A stretch of DNA of 64,000 nucleotides from Capillimicrobium parvum (GCF_021172045.1 NZ_CP087164.1:620001-684000), one strand, 5' to 3'. Counted from the first letter of the stretch, positions 44,691 to 53,789 are shown. The notes: a model not told the origin generated them from the letters alone. Numbers and translations are program-made.

Positions 44691-45139
44691 GCCTGTGCCC
44701 CGGGCATGTGCGTGTCGAGCAGAGCCGCGGTCAGCTCCACCACCGCGGGACCCGCGGCGCGGCCGTTGCGGCTCAGCCACACCTCGACGACCTCCTCGCC
44801 GATCTCCTCGGGCAGCGCGACGTCGATCTCGCCGTCAGCGAACGGCCGCGGCTCGACCTGCCAGCGCGCGCGCCGCGTGACCAGCACGGCGACCGCATCG
44901 CCGGGCAGCGGGCCGTCGATCGTCAGGCGCAGGTCGCGGCCGAGCCGGGCGCGCCGGGCCGGTGTCCGGGGCAGCGGCGGCGGCGCGTCGTCCGCCGTGC
45001 TGTCCTGGCGCCGGCGCGCCGCGACCAGGTCGGCGAGGGTCGGCGTGCCGGCCCGTGCGCTCCCGCCGGCGCGTGGTCGATCCTCGACGATGCGCCGCGC
45101 GATCTCCCGCAGATCGAGGCCGGAGGCCTCGGACGCCAT
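44687..45139 (-). CDS. Small uncharacterised protein (operon gene 1)
   Basis: A 150-residue protein from ATG 45139. The N-terminal part is helical (LDLREIARRIVEDRP, LADLVAARRRQD). The C-terminal half is beta-rich (DLRLTIDGPLPGDAVAVLVT, EEIGEEVVEVWLSRNG). It is the first gene of a three-gene operon with two 998-residue proteins, linked by a GTGA overlap. No family is recognised. Confidence 0.65.
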   Translation of the reverse strand: MASEASGLDLREIARRIVEDRPRAGGSARAGTPTLADLVAARRRQDSTADDAPPPLPRTPARRARLGRDLRLTIDGPLPGDAVAVLVTRRARWQVEPRPFADGEIDVALPEEIGEEVVEVWLSRNGRAAGPAVVELTAALLDTHMPGAQA

Positions 45140-45185
45140 GCGACGAGCGTAACCGGCGGCGGCCCCGCATCGCAACGCCTGCGCG

Positions 45186-46409
45186 TCAGCGCGCGCCGTC
45201 GACCGCGACGATCCAGTCCAGCAGCGCCCGAGCGCCGCGCACGCAGTCGCGGGGTTCGGTGAACTCGGCGGCGTTGTGGCTGATGCCCGCCCGGCTGGGG
45301 ACGAAGAGCATCGCCGCGTCGGTGATGGCGGTGAGGACGCCCGCGTCGTGGCCGGCCCCGCTCCACATCCGCCGGTGCTCGAGCCCGGACGCGCGACAGA
45401 CGTCCTCGAGCATGGCGAGCAGCGGCGGCGCGAACGGCGCGGGCGCCTTCGCCGAGAGGCGGACCGCCTCGCCGCCCATCCCGGCCGCGCGCCGCGCGAG
45501 CTGCTCCTCGGCGGCGTCGAGGCGCGTCTCGTCGGTGCTGCGCAGCTCGACGTCCATGACCACCCGCCCCGGCACGACGCTCGGCGCCCCCGGGTGGACC
45601 CGCAGCGTGCCCACCGTCCCGACCAGGCCCTGCTCGATCGCGATGTCGCGCACGGCGACGACGAAGGGCGCGGCGGCGACGAGCGCGTCGTCGCGGTCCT
45701 GCATCGGGGTCGTGCCCGCGTGGGCGGCGCTGCCGGTGAACGCCACCTCGAACCGCCGGATCCCGACGATGCCCTGCACGACGGCGATCGGCACGCCGTC
45801 GGCCTCGAGCGTGGCGCCCTGCTCGATGTGCAGCTCGAGGAACGCCGCGAACGCGCCTCGCCGCAGCGCCGCGGCGGCGACCTTCGCGGGGTCCAGTCCC
45901 GCCCGCCGCAGATGCTCCGCGGCCGGCGCGCCGTCGTAGGCGGGGCGCGCGAGCGCGGCTTCGTCCAGCGCGCCGGTCATGGCGCGGCTGGCGAGCGTCG
46001 CACCGCCCATCGTCGCCTCCTCGGCCTCGAAGTCGACGACCGCGAGCGGGTGGCGCAGCGACGGCCCGCCGGCCGCGATCGCGCGGGCGCACGCCAGCGC
46101 CGCGACCACCCCGAGCGCGCCGTCGTACCGGCCGCCCTCGGGCACGGTGTCGGTGTGCGACCCGACCGCGATCGGCGCGAGGCCGGGCTCGGTGCCGGCC
46201 AGGACGGCGATCGTCGTACCGACGGGGTCGCGGCGGACCTCCAGGCCGAGTCCGGTGAGCTGCGCGTCCAGCCAGTCGCGCGCCTCGAGGTCCGCCGGCG
46301 AGTAGGCGACGCGCGCCACGCCGCCGCGCTCGGTCGCGCCGAAACGCGCGAGCGTCTCCAGGTCGGCGACGAGCCGGGCCGCGTCGATCCGCGGCCGCGT
46401 CCCGCTCAC
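45186..46409 (-). CDS. M20-family amidase/carbamoylase (Zn-dependent)
   Basis: A 407-residue enzyme. GTG 46409 is preferred because it makes the GTGA overlap used throughout this operon; ATG 46427 is the alternative. Metal ligands of the hydantoinase/carbamoylase group are visible: GSHTDTVPEGGRYDGALGV (His, Asp), DFEAEE (Glu), FLELHIEQG (His) and SHNAAEF (His). The dimerisation domain includes GSAAHAGTTPMQDRDDAL. It should hydrolyse N-carbamoyl amino acids, ureidoglycolate-type or allantoate-type products of the cyclic amidase encoded upstream. Confidence 0.9.
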   Translation of the reverse strand: MSGTRPRIDAARLVADLETLARFGATERGGVARVAYSPADLEARDWLDAQLTGLGLEVRRDPVGTTIAVLAGTEPGLAPIAVGSHTDTVPEGGRYDGALGVVAALACARAIAAGGPSLRHPLAVVDFEAEEATMGGATLASRAMTGALDEAALARPAYDGAPAAEHLRRAGLDPAKVAAAALRRGAFAAFLELHIEQGATLEADGVPIAVVQGIVGIRRFEVAFTGSAAHAGTTPMQDRDDALVAAAPFVVAVRDIAIEQGLVGTVGTLRVHPGAPSVVPGRVVMDVELRSTDETRLDAAEEQLARRAAGMGGEAVRLSAKAPAPFAPPLLAMLEDVCRASGLEHRRMWSGAGHDAGVLTAITDAAMLFVPSRAGISHNAAEFTEPRDCVRGARALLDWIVAVDGAR

Positions 46410-47755
46410 GCGCCTCTCCGCAGCCATCGCCCGCCGCCCGGTGCGCCGACCACCTGCCGGTCCGCCAGGACCCGCTGCCCGCGCACGTACGTCGCCTCGA
46501 CGCGCCCGGCGAACGACCAGCCGTCGAAGGCGCTCCAGTCGGCGGCCGACGGCGCGTCGGCCGCGTGGAACGTCCACGGCGAGCGGGCGTCGAACACCGC
46601 GACGTCGGCGTCCAGGCCGACGGCCAGCCGGCCCTTGCGGTCGGCCAGGCCGAACACCTCGGCCGGCCGCCACGTCAGGAACCCGAGCAGCTCCGGCAGC
46701 GGGAAGCCGCGCCGCAGTCCCGCGGTGACCATGCCGGCCAGGAAGGTCTCGAGGCCCGGCATCCCGGCGGACGCGCGGAGGATCGGGCGCTGCTTGGTCT
46801 CGATCGGCCACGGCGCATGGTCGGTGGAGACCGTCGCGATCCGGCCCTCGCGCAGCAGCGTCCAGAGCTGCTCGTGCGCCGCCTCGTCGCGGATCGGCGG
46901 GTTGACCTTGGCGATCGCGCCGAGCCGGGCCACGTCGCCCTCGCTCAGCAGCAGGTAGTGCACGCACGTCTCGCCCGACACGGCGGCGCCGAGCTGCCGG
47001 TAGAACTCGATGAGCCGGAACGTGTGCGGGTGCGTGCAGTGCGCCAGGTGCAGACGGGCGCCCGTCCAGTAGGCGAAGTCGAGCGCCTTGGCCGACGCGG
47101 CCGTCTCGGACACCGGCGGGTGCGACTCGCCATGGGCCAGCGCATCGTCGTCGCGGCCGTCGAGCAGGCCGGCGAGGCGGTGCTCGACGACCTCCTGCAG
47201 CTCGTTGTGCAGGACGATCGGCACGCCCGTCCCGGCGAGCGTCTCGAACGCGGCGAGCAGGTCGCCGTCGGCGATGCGCGGGAACCGGTGCGCGTCGTAC
47301 TCGTACAGCGAGAACTTGAACGCGCACACGCCGCCGTCGACGAGCTCGCGCAGCACCGGCACGCCGTCGACCTTCGGCATCGTCCCGTACAGGCCGACGT
47401 CGACGATGGCCTGGGCGCGGACCTGCTCGATCTTCTCCGCCAGCCGCTCGGCGCCCATCACCGGCCGGGTGCGGTCGTAGGGCATGTCGACGATCGTCGT
47501 GACCCCGCCGAAGGCCGCGCTGGCGGTCGTGCTCGCGAGGTCCTCGGTCTCGAAGCTCCCGGCGTGCACGTGGGTGTCCACGACGCCCGGCATCAGGTAG
47601 CGGCCGCGCAGGTCGTGCACGGCGGCGGCCTCCGGGAGCTCGTCGCCCGCTTCGAGGATCGCGGCGATCCGCCCGTCCGCGACAGCCACCCCGCCGCCGG
47701 CGACGATCCGGTCCTCGAGGACGACGTCGCCGCGTAGGAGCAGGTCGGCGCTCAT
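46406..47755 (-). CDS. Second cyclic amidase (allantoinase/dihydropyrimidinase type)
   Basis: A 449-residue amidohydrolase from ATG 47755. Metal-site residues: VDTHVHAG, the candidate carbamylated Lys in CAFKFSLYEYD, His in IVLHNELQEVVEH and HLAHCTHPHT, and Asp in TVSTDHAPWP. The DHAPW motif and ETCVHYLLLS favour the allantoinase/dihydropyrimidinase group. It is coupled to the carbamoylase downstream (GTGA) and to the TatD-type gene upstream (ATGA). Substrate specificity cannot be read directly. Confidence 0.9.
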   Translation of the reverse strand: MSADLLLRGDVVLEDRIVAGGGVAVADGRIAAILEAGDELPEAAAVHDLRGRYLMPGVVDTHVHAGSFETEDLASTTASAAFGGVTTIVDMPYDRTRPVMGAERLAEKIEQVRAQAIVDVGLYGTMPKVDGVPVLRELVDGGVCAFKFSLYEYDAHRFPRIADGDLLAAFETLAGTGVPIVLHNELQEVVEHRLAGLLDGRDDDALAHGESHPPVSETAASAKALDFAYWTGARLHLAHCTHPHTFRLIEFYRQLGAAVSGETCVHYLLLSEGDVARLGAIAKVNPPIRDEAAHEQLWTLLREGRIATVSTDHAPWPIETKQRPILRASAGMPGLETFLAGMVTAGLRRGFPLPELLGFLTWRPAEVFGLADRKGRLAVGLDADVAVFDARSPWTFHAADAPSAADWSAFDGWSFAGRVEATYVRGQRVLADRQVVGAPGGGRWLRRGA

Positions 47756-48636
47756 CCGATGCGGGGCAGCGCCCGGCGCAGGTTCGCGGCGGCCGTGGCG
47801 AAGACCGAGTCGGCGTCGGTGCCCCTGATCCGCGCGACCGTATCGGCGACCACCGTCAGGTCCGCGGGCACGCTGCGCGATCGTCCCGAGCCGTCGTACG
47901 GCAGCCACGGCGCATCGGTCTCCAGCAGGAGCGCGTGGTCGGGCACCGCCCGCACGGCGTCGTGCCAGCCGCCGGGATCCGGATACGTGACGCTCGAGCC
48001 GATCGAGAACGTGAAGTTCAGCTCCGTGTAGCGCTCGACGTCGGCCGCGCTGCCGTCCTGGAACTGCACGCAGCCGCCGAGGCGCCCCATCTCCTCCTCG
48101 GCGAGGATCCGCGTCGTCGGCTCGTGCGCGCCGCGGCTGTGCAGGATCACCGGCAGCTCGAGCTCCTGGGCGAGCTGCAGCTGGCGGCGGAACGCGGCCT
48201 CCTGGATGCGGCGCAGCTCCGGGTCCTCGTAGGAGAGGTTGCGCCAGGAGTTGCCCACGAAGTCGAGGCCGATCTCGCCGATCGCCACGACGCGGCCGCT
48301 GCGCGCGAGGTCGCGCAGCGCGTCCACCGGAGGGCCGTCCGGGTGGTCCTGCGCCAGCCAAGGGTGCAGCCCGACGCCCGCGTACACGCCGTCCTCGGCC
48401 TCGGCGATCTGCACCGCGCGCGTCGACGTCTCGACGTCCATGGCGACCGTGACGAGCAGCCCGATCCCCGCGGCCCGCGCCCCTTCGAGCCCCGACGCGA
48501 GCTCCTCGGGCGAGAGGGCGTCGAGATGGCAGTGGGCGTCCGCGCGGTCACGGGTGCCGATGCCGGCCCGTGCGCTCCAGGGTGGGCTGGTTCTCGCTGC
48601 CGGCGTGGGGCGGGCCCCCGTCCGATCTTCACTCAT
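47752..48636 (-). CDS. TatD-family metal-dependent hydrolase
   Basis: A 294-residue TIM-barrel hydrolase from ATG 48636. Metal-binding motifs are in order: DAHCHLDA, GVGLHPW, AIGEIGLDF, PVILHSRG and LLETDAPWLPY. TatD enzymes are nucleases, but in this operon of amide hydrolases it may act on a small-molecule amide or lactone. It overlaps both neighbours by 4 and 8 bp, so it is part of the catabolic operon. Confidence 0.87.
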   Translation of the reverse strand: MSEDRTGARPTPAARTSPPWSARAGIGTRDRADAHCHLDALSPEELASGLEGARAAGIGLLVTVAMDVETSTRAVQIAEAEDGVYAGVGLHPWLAQDHPDGPPVDALRDLARSGRVVAIGEIGLDFVGNSWRNLSYEDPELRRIQEAAFRRQLQLAQELELPVILHSRGAHEPTTRILAEEEMGRLGGCVQFQDGSAADVERYTELNFTFSIGSSVTYPDPGGWHDAVRAVPDHALLLETDAPWLPYDGSGRSRSVPADLTVVADTVARIRGTDADSVFATAAANLRRALPRIG

Positions 48637-49636
48637 AGGTGAGGATCACCGCCAGGGTCTGGTCGAGGTGCTCGTCGAGGAGCGTGAACGCGTCCGGGGC
48701 CTGCGCGAACGGGATCCGGTGGCTGATCATCTCCTCGGGATGCATGCTCGGCAGCAGGTCGAGCGCCGCCTGGAGCTTGCGCCCGAGGTCCCACCGCGGC
48801 TGCAGCCCCGAGCCGGCATACAGGACGCTCGAGCTGACCAGCTTCAGGCGCTGCGAGTAGAACTGCGGCGCCAGGACGAGCGGGATCTGCTTGGCGCCGT
48901 ACCAGCCGACGACGCACACGTCCGCCTCCAGCCCGCTGACGTCGATCGCCAGCTGCAGACCCGATGCGGCGCCGCTGGCCTCGATGCTGACGTCGCTGCC
49001 CCGGCCCTCGCTGGCCTCCGCGACCGCCGCCGCGGCGTCGTCGGGGTGCACCGCCACGTCCGCGCCGAGGCGCAGCGCGATGTCGCGCCGGTACTCGAAC
49101 GGGTCGACGACGACGAGCGTGCCCGCGGTGCGGCGTGCGAGCAGCGCGCAGAACATGCCGACGATGCCGAGGCCGACGACGACGACCACGTCGCCGAGGC
49201 GCACCGGGACGTCGAGCAGCGCGGTGAGCGCGACGTCGGCGTTGTTGCCGAGCACGCCGATCTCGGGCGGGTCGAACTCGGGGATCCGGTAGACGAGCTC
49301 GGGGTCCGTGGCGTCGATCGTGTAGACGTCCTGGTGGGGGTAGCGGCAGAAGACGAGCTCGCCCTCGCGGTAGCCCGAGTCGCGGCCCGCGTCGATCACG
49401 CGCCCGACGCTCTGGTAGCCGTACTTGACCGGCAGGTCCCAGCGTCCCTCGCACGTCGACGGCGTCATCGCCTGGCCCGCGGGGCCGAGCCCGTGGTACA
49501 GGACCAGCTCCGTGCCGGTGCTGATCCCCGAGGCGATCGCCCTGACGCGGATCTCGTGGGGCGCCGGATCCGCAGCGGTGTCGGGTCGTAGCTCGGCGTG
49601 CCCTTGCCGCGGGATCCAGAGGGCGGTGGCATCCAT
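48629..49636 (-). CDS. Medium-chain zinc-type dehydrogenase (threonine/alcohol dehydrogenase-like)
   Basis: A 335-residue MDR protein from ATG 49636. GroES-like N-terminal barrel (SGISTGTELVLYHG, KYGYQSVGRVIDAG) and a Rossmann domain with VGLGIVGMF and a DPFEYRR-type adenosine-binding Asp. The usual catalytic-zinc Cys and structural-zinc four-Cys lobe are not evident, so it may work without zinc. First gene of the minus-strand operon, probably oxidising or reducing an intermediate. Confidence 0.83.
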   Translation of the reverse strand: MDATALWIPRQGHAELRPDTAADPAPHEIRVRAIASGISTGTELVLYHGLGPAGQAMTPSTCEGRWDLPVKYGYQSVGRVIDAGRDSGYREGELVFCRYPHQDVYTIDATDPELVYRIPEFDPPEIGVLGNNADVALTALLDVPVRLGDVVVVVGLGIVGMFCALLARRTAGTLVVVDPFEYRRDIALRLGADVAVHPDDAAAAVAEASEGRGSDVSIEASGAASGLQLAIDVSGLEADVCVVGWYGAKQIPLVLAPQFYSQRLKLVSSSVLYAGSGLQPRWDLGRKLQAALDLLPSMHPEEMISHRIPFAQAPDAFTLLDEHLDQTLAVILTYE

Positions 49637-49751
49637 GGGCGGCAGCCTCTCAAATCGGCCGACCGGATATCCAACTCATCACCAGGAGGTCGTAGGTCCG
49701 ACGTTCGCCGCCGCACCGCAGGACGGGGGCGGCCGGACGTGGTGAGGTAGC

Positions 49752-50159
49752 GTGCCGGGCGTGAACGACCCCCTCTACCGGCTCGTGTGCGTGCCGGCGG
49801 TGCTCGACGACGCCCCGCCCGGCTGGACCACGGCGATGCTGCGGGAGGGCGAGATGGCGCTGCAGGTCGACGACGGCGGCCTGGAGGCGATCGATGCGGT
49901 CGCCCACGCGCTCGACCTCGTGGCCGTGTCCGTCCTGCGCGCCGAGCGCACGCCCGCCGAGCAGGAGCGCACCGTGATCGCCTACGCCGGGTCGCTGCCG
50001 CTCGTGTGGGTCGCGGGGACGTTCAGCGACCAGGCGCGCGACTGGGCGCGCGAGCGCGGGCCGATGACCCTGCTCGTCGAGGCCGCGCGGCCGCTGAGCG
50101 AGGACGACCGCCATCGCGTCGACCGCTTCGTAGCGCTGCTGGGCCGCCAGGCCGAGTAG
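49752..50159 (+). CDS. Hypothetical protein
   Basis: A 135-residue protein with start at GTG 49752 or, equally likely, GTG 49761. It shows strands (YRLVCVPAVLDD, ALDLVAVSVLRAERTP) and a helical, acidic C-terminus. No motif is recognised. Its TAG stop overlaps the next gene's GTG by one base (TAGTG), indicating coupling with the peptidase. Confidence 0.6.
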   Translation: MPGVNDPLYRLVCVPAVLDDAPPGWTTAMLREGEMALQVDDGGLEAIDAVAHALDLVAVSVLRAERTPAEQERTVIAYAGSLPLVWVAGTFSDQARDWARERGPMTLLVEAARPLSEDDRHRVDRFVALLGRQAE

Positions 50160-50851
50160 TGCTGGCCGCGGCGCTGATCGCCGCGGCACTGGGGGTGGGG
50201 GCGCCTGCCGCCATCCATGACGAGGTCGTCGGGCGCTCCGTGCGCGGCGTCCCGATCCGCGCTGCGATCGTCGGCGAGCGCACCGCGCCGCGGACCGTCC
50301 TCGTGCTCGCCTGCGTGCACGGCGACGAGCCGGCCGGCATCGCGGTGACGCGGCGCCTGCGGCGCGCCGACCCGCCCACCGGCACCGCGCTGTGGCTCGT
50401 CGACCGCGCGAATCCCGACGGCTGCCGGGCCGGCACGCGCCGCAACGCCCGCGGGGTGGATCTCAACCGCAACGCGCCCTGGCGCTGGCGGCCGATCGGC
50501 CCGCCCAGCAGTCCCTTCCACGCCGGCCCGCACCCGCGCTCGGAGCCCGAGACGCGGGCGCTGCTGCGCCTCGTGCGGCGCGTCCGTCCGGCGATCACCA
50601 TCTGGTACCACCAGCACGCCGCGCTCGTTGACGACTCCGGCGGCGACCGGCGCATCGAGCGCCGCTACGCGCAGCTCGCCGGCCTCCCGTTCCGTCGCTA
50701 CGGGGACCTGCCCGGCGTCTTCACCGGCTGGCAGAACCACGCGTTCCCGCGTTCCACGGCGTTCGTCGTCGAGCTGCCGGGCGGATCCTTGAGCCCGCGC
50801 GCGGCCCGGCGTCACGCGAACGCGGTCCTCACCCTCGCGCGCGAGGGCTGA
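50159..50851 (+). CDS. M14-like zinc carboxypeptidase, exported
   Basis: A 230-residue protein from GTG 50159 with an N-terminal hydrophobic segment (VLAAALIAAALGVGAPAAI), probably a signal peptide. The zinc and catalytic residues of the M14/succinylglutamate desuccinylase fold are present: CVHGDEPAG (His, Glu), GVDLNRNAPW, WYHQHAALVD (zinc His) and FVVELPGG (general-base Glu). It probably cleaves cell-wall or small peptides outside the membrane. Divergent start from the dehydrogenase, convergent with the MOSC gene. Confidence 0.87.
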   Translation: MLAAALIAAALGVGAPAAIHDEVVGRSVRGVPIRAAIVGERTAPRTVLVLACVHGDEPAGIAVTRRLRRADPPTGTALWLVDRANPDGCRAGTRRNARGVDLNRNAPWRWRPIGPPSSPFHAGPHPRSEPETRALLRLVRRVRPAITIWYHQHAALVDDSGGDRRIERRYAQLAGLPFRRYGDLPGVFTGWQNHAFPRSTAFVVELPGGSLSPRAARRHANAVLTLAREG

Positions 50852-50860
50852 CCACGGCGC

Positions 50861-51562
50861 TCAGCCGTCGAGCACGATCGGGTCGCCGAGCGCGATCCGC
50901 CCGGGCTCGACGATCGTGCCGTAGACGCCGAGGCACGTGTCGCGCTCCTGGGCGATCGTGCGCAGCACGCGCGGATCGCGCTCGGTCGTGTCCGGGTCGA
51001 CGTTGACCATCACGCAGCGCTGGTCGCGCTGGTCGACGCGCACCCGCATCGAGCCGATCCGCAGCGTCGACCCGACCCATTCGTCCTCGGCGAACGCGTC
51101 CGCGTCGACGAGCACGTTCGGCCGGAAGCGCCGCGCCTCGAGCGTCATGCCGACCCGTTCGCCGAGCGTCGCGATCGACCGGGCGCCGATCAGCGAGAGC
51201 GGCATCGTGTCGAACGTCCCGCGGTTCTGCTTGATGACGCGCACGCCTCCGCCGAGCCGGTCGCCGAGCGCCGGGTCGGCGACGTCGATCTCCTCGCCCG
51301 ACGGCGTGCGCACCAGCGTGCGCGACGCCTCCGGCCGCTCCGGGTCCTCGAACAGAGGCCGGAAGTGAGCCATCTCGGCCCGCTCGCGGATCGTCAGCCA
51401 CGGGAAGTTGCTGCGCACGAGATCGTCTTGGACGAACGCCCAGCGCCGGTCGCCGGCCAACCCGTGCCAGTCGACCTCCGCGGTCTCGAGCGGCTCCCCC
51501 GCCATCGACTTGACCGGGTAGCGCCAGAGCCCGGCGACCCGTCCCAGCACCTGTTCGGTCAC
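50861..51562 (-). CDS. MOSC-domain protein
   Basis: A 233-residue protein from GTG 51562. MOSC N-terminal beta barrel (VAGLWRYPVKSMAGEPLETA, GDRRWAFVQDD) and MOSC domain with RFRPNVLVD, DQRCVMVNVDPDT (candidate cofactor-ligating Cys) and TCLGVYGTIVEPG. Such proteins bind a molybdenum cofactor or sulfur carrier and reduce N-hydroxylated compounds. Single gene, 10 bp past the peptidase stop on the opposite strand. Confidence 0.9.
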   Translation of the reverse strand: MTEQVLGRVAGLWRYPVKSMAGEPLETAEVDWHGLAGDRRWAFVQDDLVRSNFPWLTIRERAEMAHFRPLFEDPERPEASRTLVRTPSGEEIDVADPALGDRLGGGVRVIKQNRGTFDTMPLSLIGARSIATLGERVGMTLEARRFRPNVLVDADAFAEDEWVGSTLRIGSMRVRVDQRDQRCVMVNVDPDTTERDPRVLRTIAQERDTCLGVYGTIVEPGRIALGDPIVLDG

Positions 51563-51660
51563 GCCGCGATCCTATGCGCCACGGCGAGGCCGCGAGGCGC
51601 CGCACGACCGCGCTCACGACGGCCCGCGCCGCCTCCGGGTCGTCGGCGCGCGGCTGAACG

Positions 51661-52194
51661 TCAGCCGTCGACGTAGATCGACGAGACCCGCTTGCCGTTG
51701 CGCAGGACGAAGTTGATGCCGCCCTCGCCGCCGTTGTCCGTGCAGATGACCGTCCTGCCGCCGGGCGTGCTCGACGCGCACCTGCCCTGGGGGTAGGCCT
51801 TCTTCACCGTCGCGAGCGCGGCCCCGACCCGCAGGCCGGTGTCGACCATGCGGTACCGGCGCGAGGCGACGCTCACCTCGTCGACCCCGAGCGCCGCCGC
51901 GGACGGGCCGCCGAACACGACCTTGAGGCCGTAGCGCGGGTAGCGGTAGATCTGGATGACGGTGCCGTTGACGGTGCGCCCGACGATGCGTGCCGGCTTG
52001 CCCAGGAGCGCGCTCACCTGCGCGGGCTTCACGCCGAGCCGCAGCGCGCCGAGACCCTGGACGGTCAGGGTCGTGCCGACCTTGCTCGGCGGGGCCGTGG
52101 CGGCGACCGCGGCGGGTGTGGCCCCGGCGGCGGCCGCGCCTGCAGCGGCGAGCGCGACGGCCCCACGACCTGAGATCTTGGTGAACCGGTTCAT
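51661..52194 (-). CDS. Small secreted protein
   Basis: A 177-residue protein from ATG 52194. The signal peptide is Ala-rich (AVALAAAGAAAAGATPAAV). The mature part looks like SmpA/PepSY-type beta-alpha repeats: LGALRLGVKPAQVSALLGKP and VGAALATVKKAYPQGRC, with strand pairs between them. Two Cys (ASSTPGG..ICTD region) could form a disulfide. The function is unknown. Confidence 0.7.
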   Translation of the reverse strand: MNRFTKISGRGAVALAAAGAAAAGATPAAVAATAPPSKVGTTLTVQGLGALRLGVKPAQVSALLGKPARIVGRTVNGTVIQIYRYPRYGLKVVFGGPSAAALGVDEVSVASRRYRMVDTGLRVGAALATVKKAYPQGRCASSTPGGRTVICTDNGGEGGINFVLRNGKRVSSIYVDG

Positions 52195-52263
52195 GGCCGG
52201 CCAACCTACCGAGGACGAGACGGACCGATCAAACGATCGTGATCGAACAAACGGCCAGGGCCG

Positions 52264-53028
52264 TCACGAGGATCGGCCCGGCTGGGCGGCCTCGCCGCTG
52301 AGAAGGTAGGAGGTCTGGAGGAGCTCGGGGTTGTTCTTGAGCTCGTCGGCGGTGCCGGTGTAGCGGATGCGGCCGCGGTCCATGATGTAGGCGTGGTTGG
52401 CGAGCTCGAGGGCCACCGTCGCGAACTGCTCGATGAGCAGGACGCCGACGCCGGTTTCGGCGATGGTGCGGATGGTGGGGATCAGGCGCTTGACGACGAC
52501 GGGGGCGAGGCCCAGGGAGAGCTCGTCGATGAGCATGAACGTCGGCGCGGAGACGAGGGCCTGGGCGAGGACGAGCATCTGCTGCTCGCCGCCCGACAGC
52601 GATCGTGCGGGGAGGTTCATGCGTTTCTCGAGTTCGGGGAAGAGCTCGAGGGCGTGGGCGACGCCGGCTTTGGCGTCGGTGGATGACAGGGCGTAGCAGG
52701 CGACCTGGAGGTTGTCGGCGACGGTGAGCTCGGGCAGGAGGCGTCGGCCTTCGGGGACGATCGCGATGCCGGCCTGGCGGATGCGTTCGGGGCGTTTGTT
52801 GAGCAGTTCGCGGTTGGCGAGCTTGACGGAGCCGTGGGCTTTGAGGACGCCGCCGATGGCGAGCACGAGGCTGGATTTGCCGGCACCGTTGGGGCCCATC
52901 AGGGCGGTGACCTCGCCGGGGGGGATGGTGATGTCGACGCCGCGGACGACCGGGCCGGTGCCGCGGTCGACGGTGATGTCGTGCAGGGCCAGCTGGGTGT
53001 CGGTGGCGGTCGGGGTCGTGGTGCTCAC
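52264..53028 (-). CDS. livF: Branched-chain amino acid-type ABC transporter ATPase
   Basis: A 254-residue ATPase from GTG 53028. Walker A is GPNGAGKSS, the signature is SLSGGEQQMLVLAQAL and Walker B is FMLIDELSLGLAP. The RLLPELTVADNLQVA motif is characteristic of LivF. It lies at the end of a minus-strand operon and overlaps livG by 4 bp. With LivG it drives import of an amino acid or amide substrate through LivH/LivM; the actual substrate is unknown. Confidence 0.93.
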   Translation of the reverse strand: MSTTTPTATDTQLALHDITVDRGTGPVVRGVDITIPPGEVTALMGPNGAGKSSLVLAIGGVLKAHGSVKLANRELLNKRPERIRQAGIAIVPEGRRLLPELTVADNLQVACYALSSTDAKAGVAHALELFPELEKRMNLPARSLSGGEQQMLVLAQALVSAPTFMLIDELSLGLAPVVVKRLIPTIRTIAETGVGVLLIEQFATVALELANHAYIMDRGRIRYTGTADELKNNPELLQTSYLLSGEAAQPGRSS

Positions 53029-53789
53029 CGGACCACCTCGCCGTGCTCGGTCGATGTGCCGGCGTCGGCGGTGTCCACGTCCTCGGTGCCGAGGTAGGCG
53101 CGCATGACGTGCGGGTCGCGCAGCACCTTGGCGGTCGGCCCCGACGCGATCATCTTGCCGAAGTCGAGCACCGAGGTGTTCTCGCAGCAGGCCGAGACGA
53201 GGCTCATGTCGTGGTCGACGAGGATGACCAGCGCGCCCGTGTTCTCGGGAATGCTCTGGATGACGCGGCCGAGGTGCTCGGTCTCCTCGTCGGGCAGGCC
53301 GGCGGCGGGCTCGTCGAGCAGCACGATGCGTGGTTTGCCGACGATGGCGCGGGCGACCTCGACGAGGCGGCGCTGGCGGGCGCCGAGCGTGCCGACCTTC
53401 ACGTCGGGCGCGACGTCGAGGCCGACGAAGTCCATCGCGCGGACGATCTCCTCGCTGCGCGAGCCGTGACCGCCGTCGTGGGCGTGGTCCAGGACCATGC
53501 CGACGTTGTTGGCCACGGTCAGCTCCTCGATGGCCTGCTCGGTCTGAAAGGTGCGCCGCAGGCCCCAGCGCGCGCGGCGGAAGTGCGTCATCGACAGCAG
53601 GTCCTCGCCGAACGCCTCGATCCTCCCGGATGCCGGGGTGACGAAGCCCGACAGGACGTTGAAGAACGTCGTCTTGCCGGCACCGTTGGGGCCGATGAGC
53701 CCGCAGGTGCCGGGGGCGAACGTGACGTTGACCCCGTCGAGCGGGGTCACGCCGCCGAAGCGCACGACGAGGTCGGTGATCGTGATCAT
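53025..53789 (-). CDS. livG: Branched-chain amino acid-type ABC transporter ATPase
   Basis: A 254-residue ATPase from ATG 53789. Walker A is GPNGAGKTT. The LivG signature region is degenerate (TLGARQRRLVEVARAIV instead of the usual LSYGQQR), but Walker B (RIVLLDEPAAGLPDEE) and the H-loop DHDMSL are intact. It is coupled by 4-bp overlaps to livM upstream and livF downstream. It forms the second ATPase subunit of the importer. Confidence 0.92.
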   Translation of the reverse strand: MITITDLVVRFGGVTPLDGVNVTFAPGTCGLIGPNGAGKTTFFNVLSGFVTPASGRIEAFGEDLLSMTHFRRARWGLRRTFQTEQAIEELTVANNVGMVLDHAHDGGHGSRSEEIVRAMDFVGLDVAPDVKVGTLGARQRRLVEVARAIVGKPRIVLLDEPAAGLPDEETEHLGRVIQSIPENTGALVILVDHDMSLVSACCENTSVLDFGKMIASGPTAKVLRDPHVMRAYLGTEDVDTADAGTSTEHGEVVR

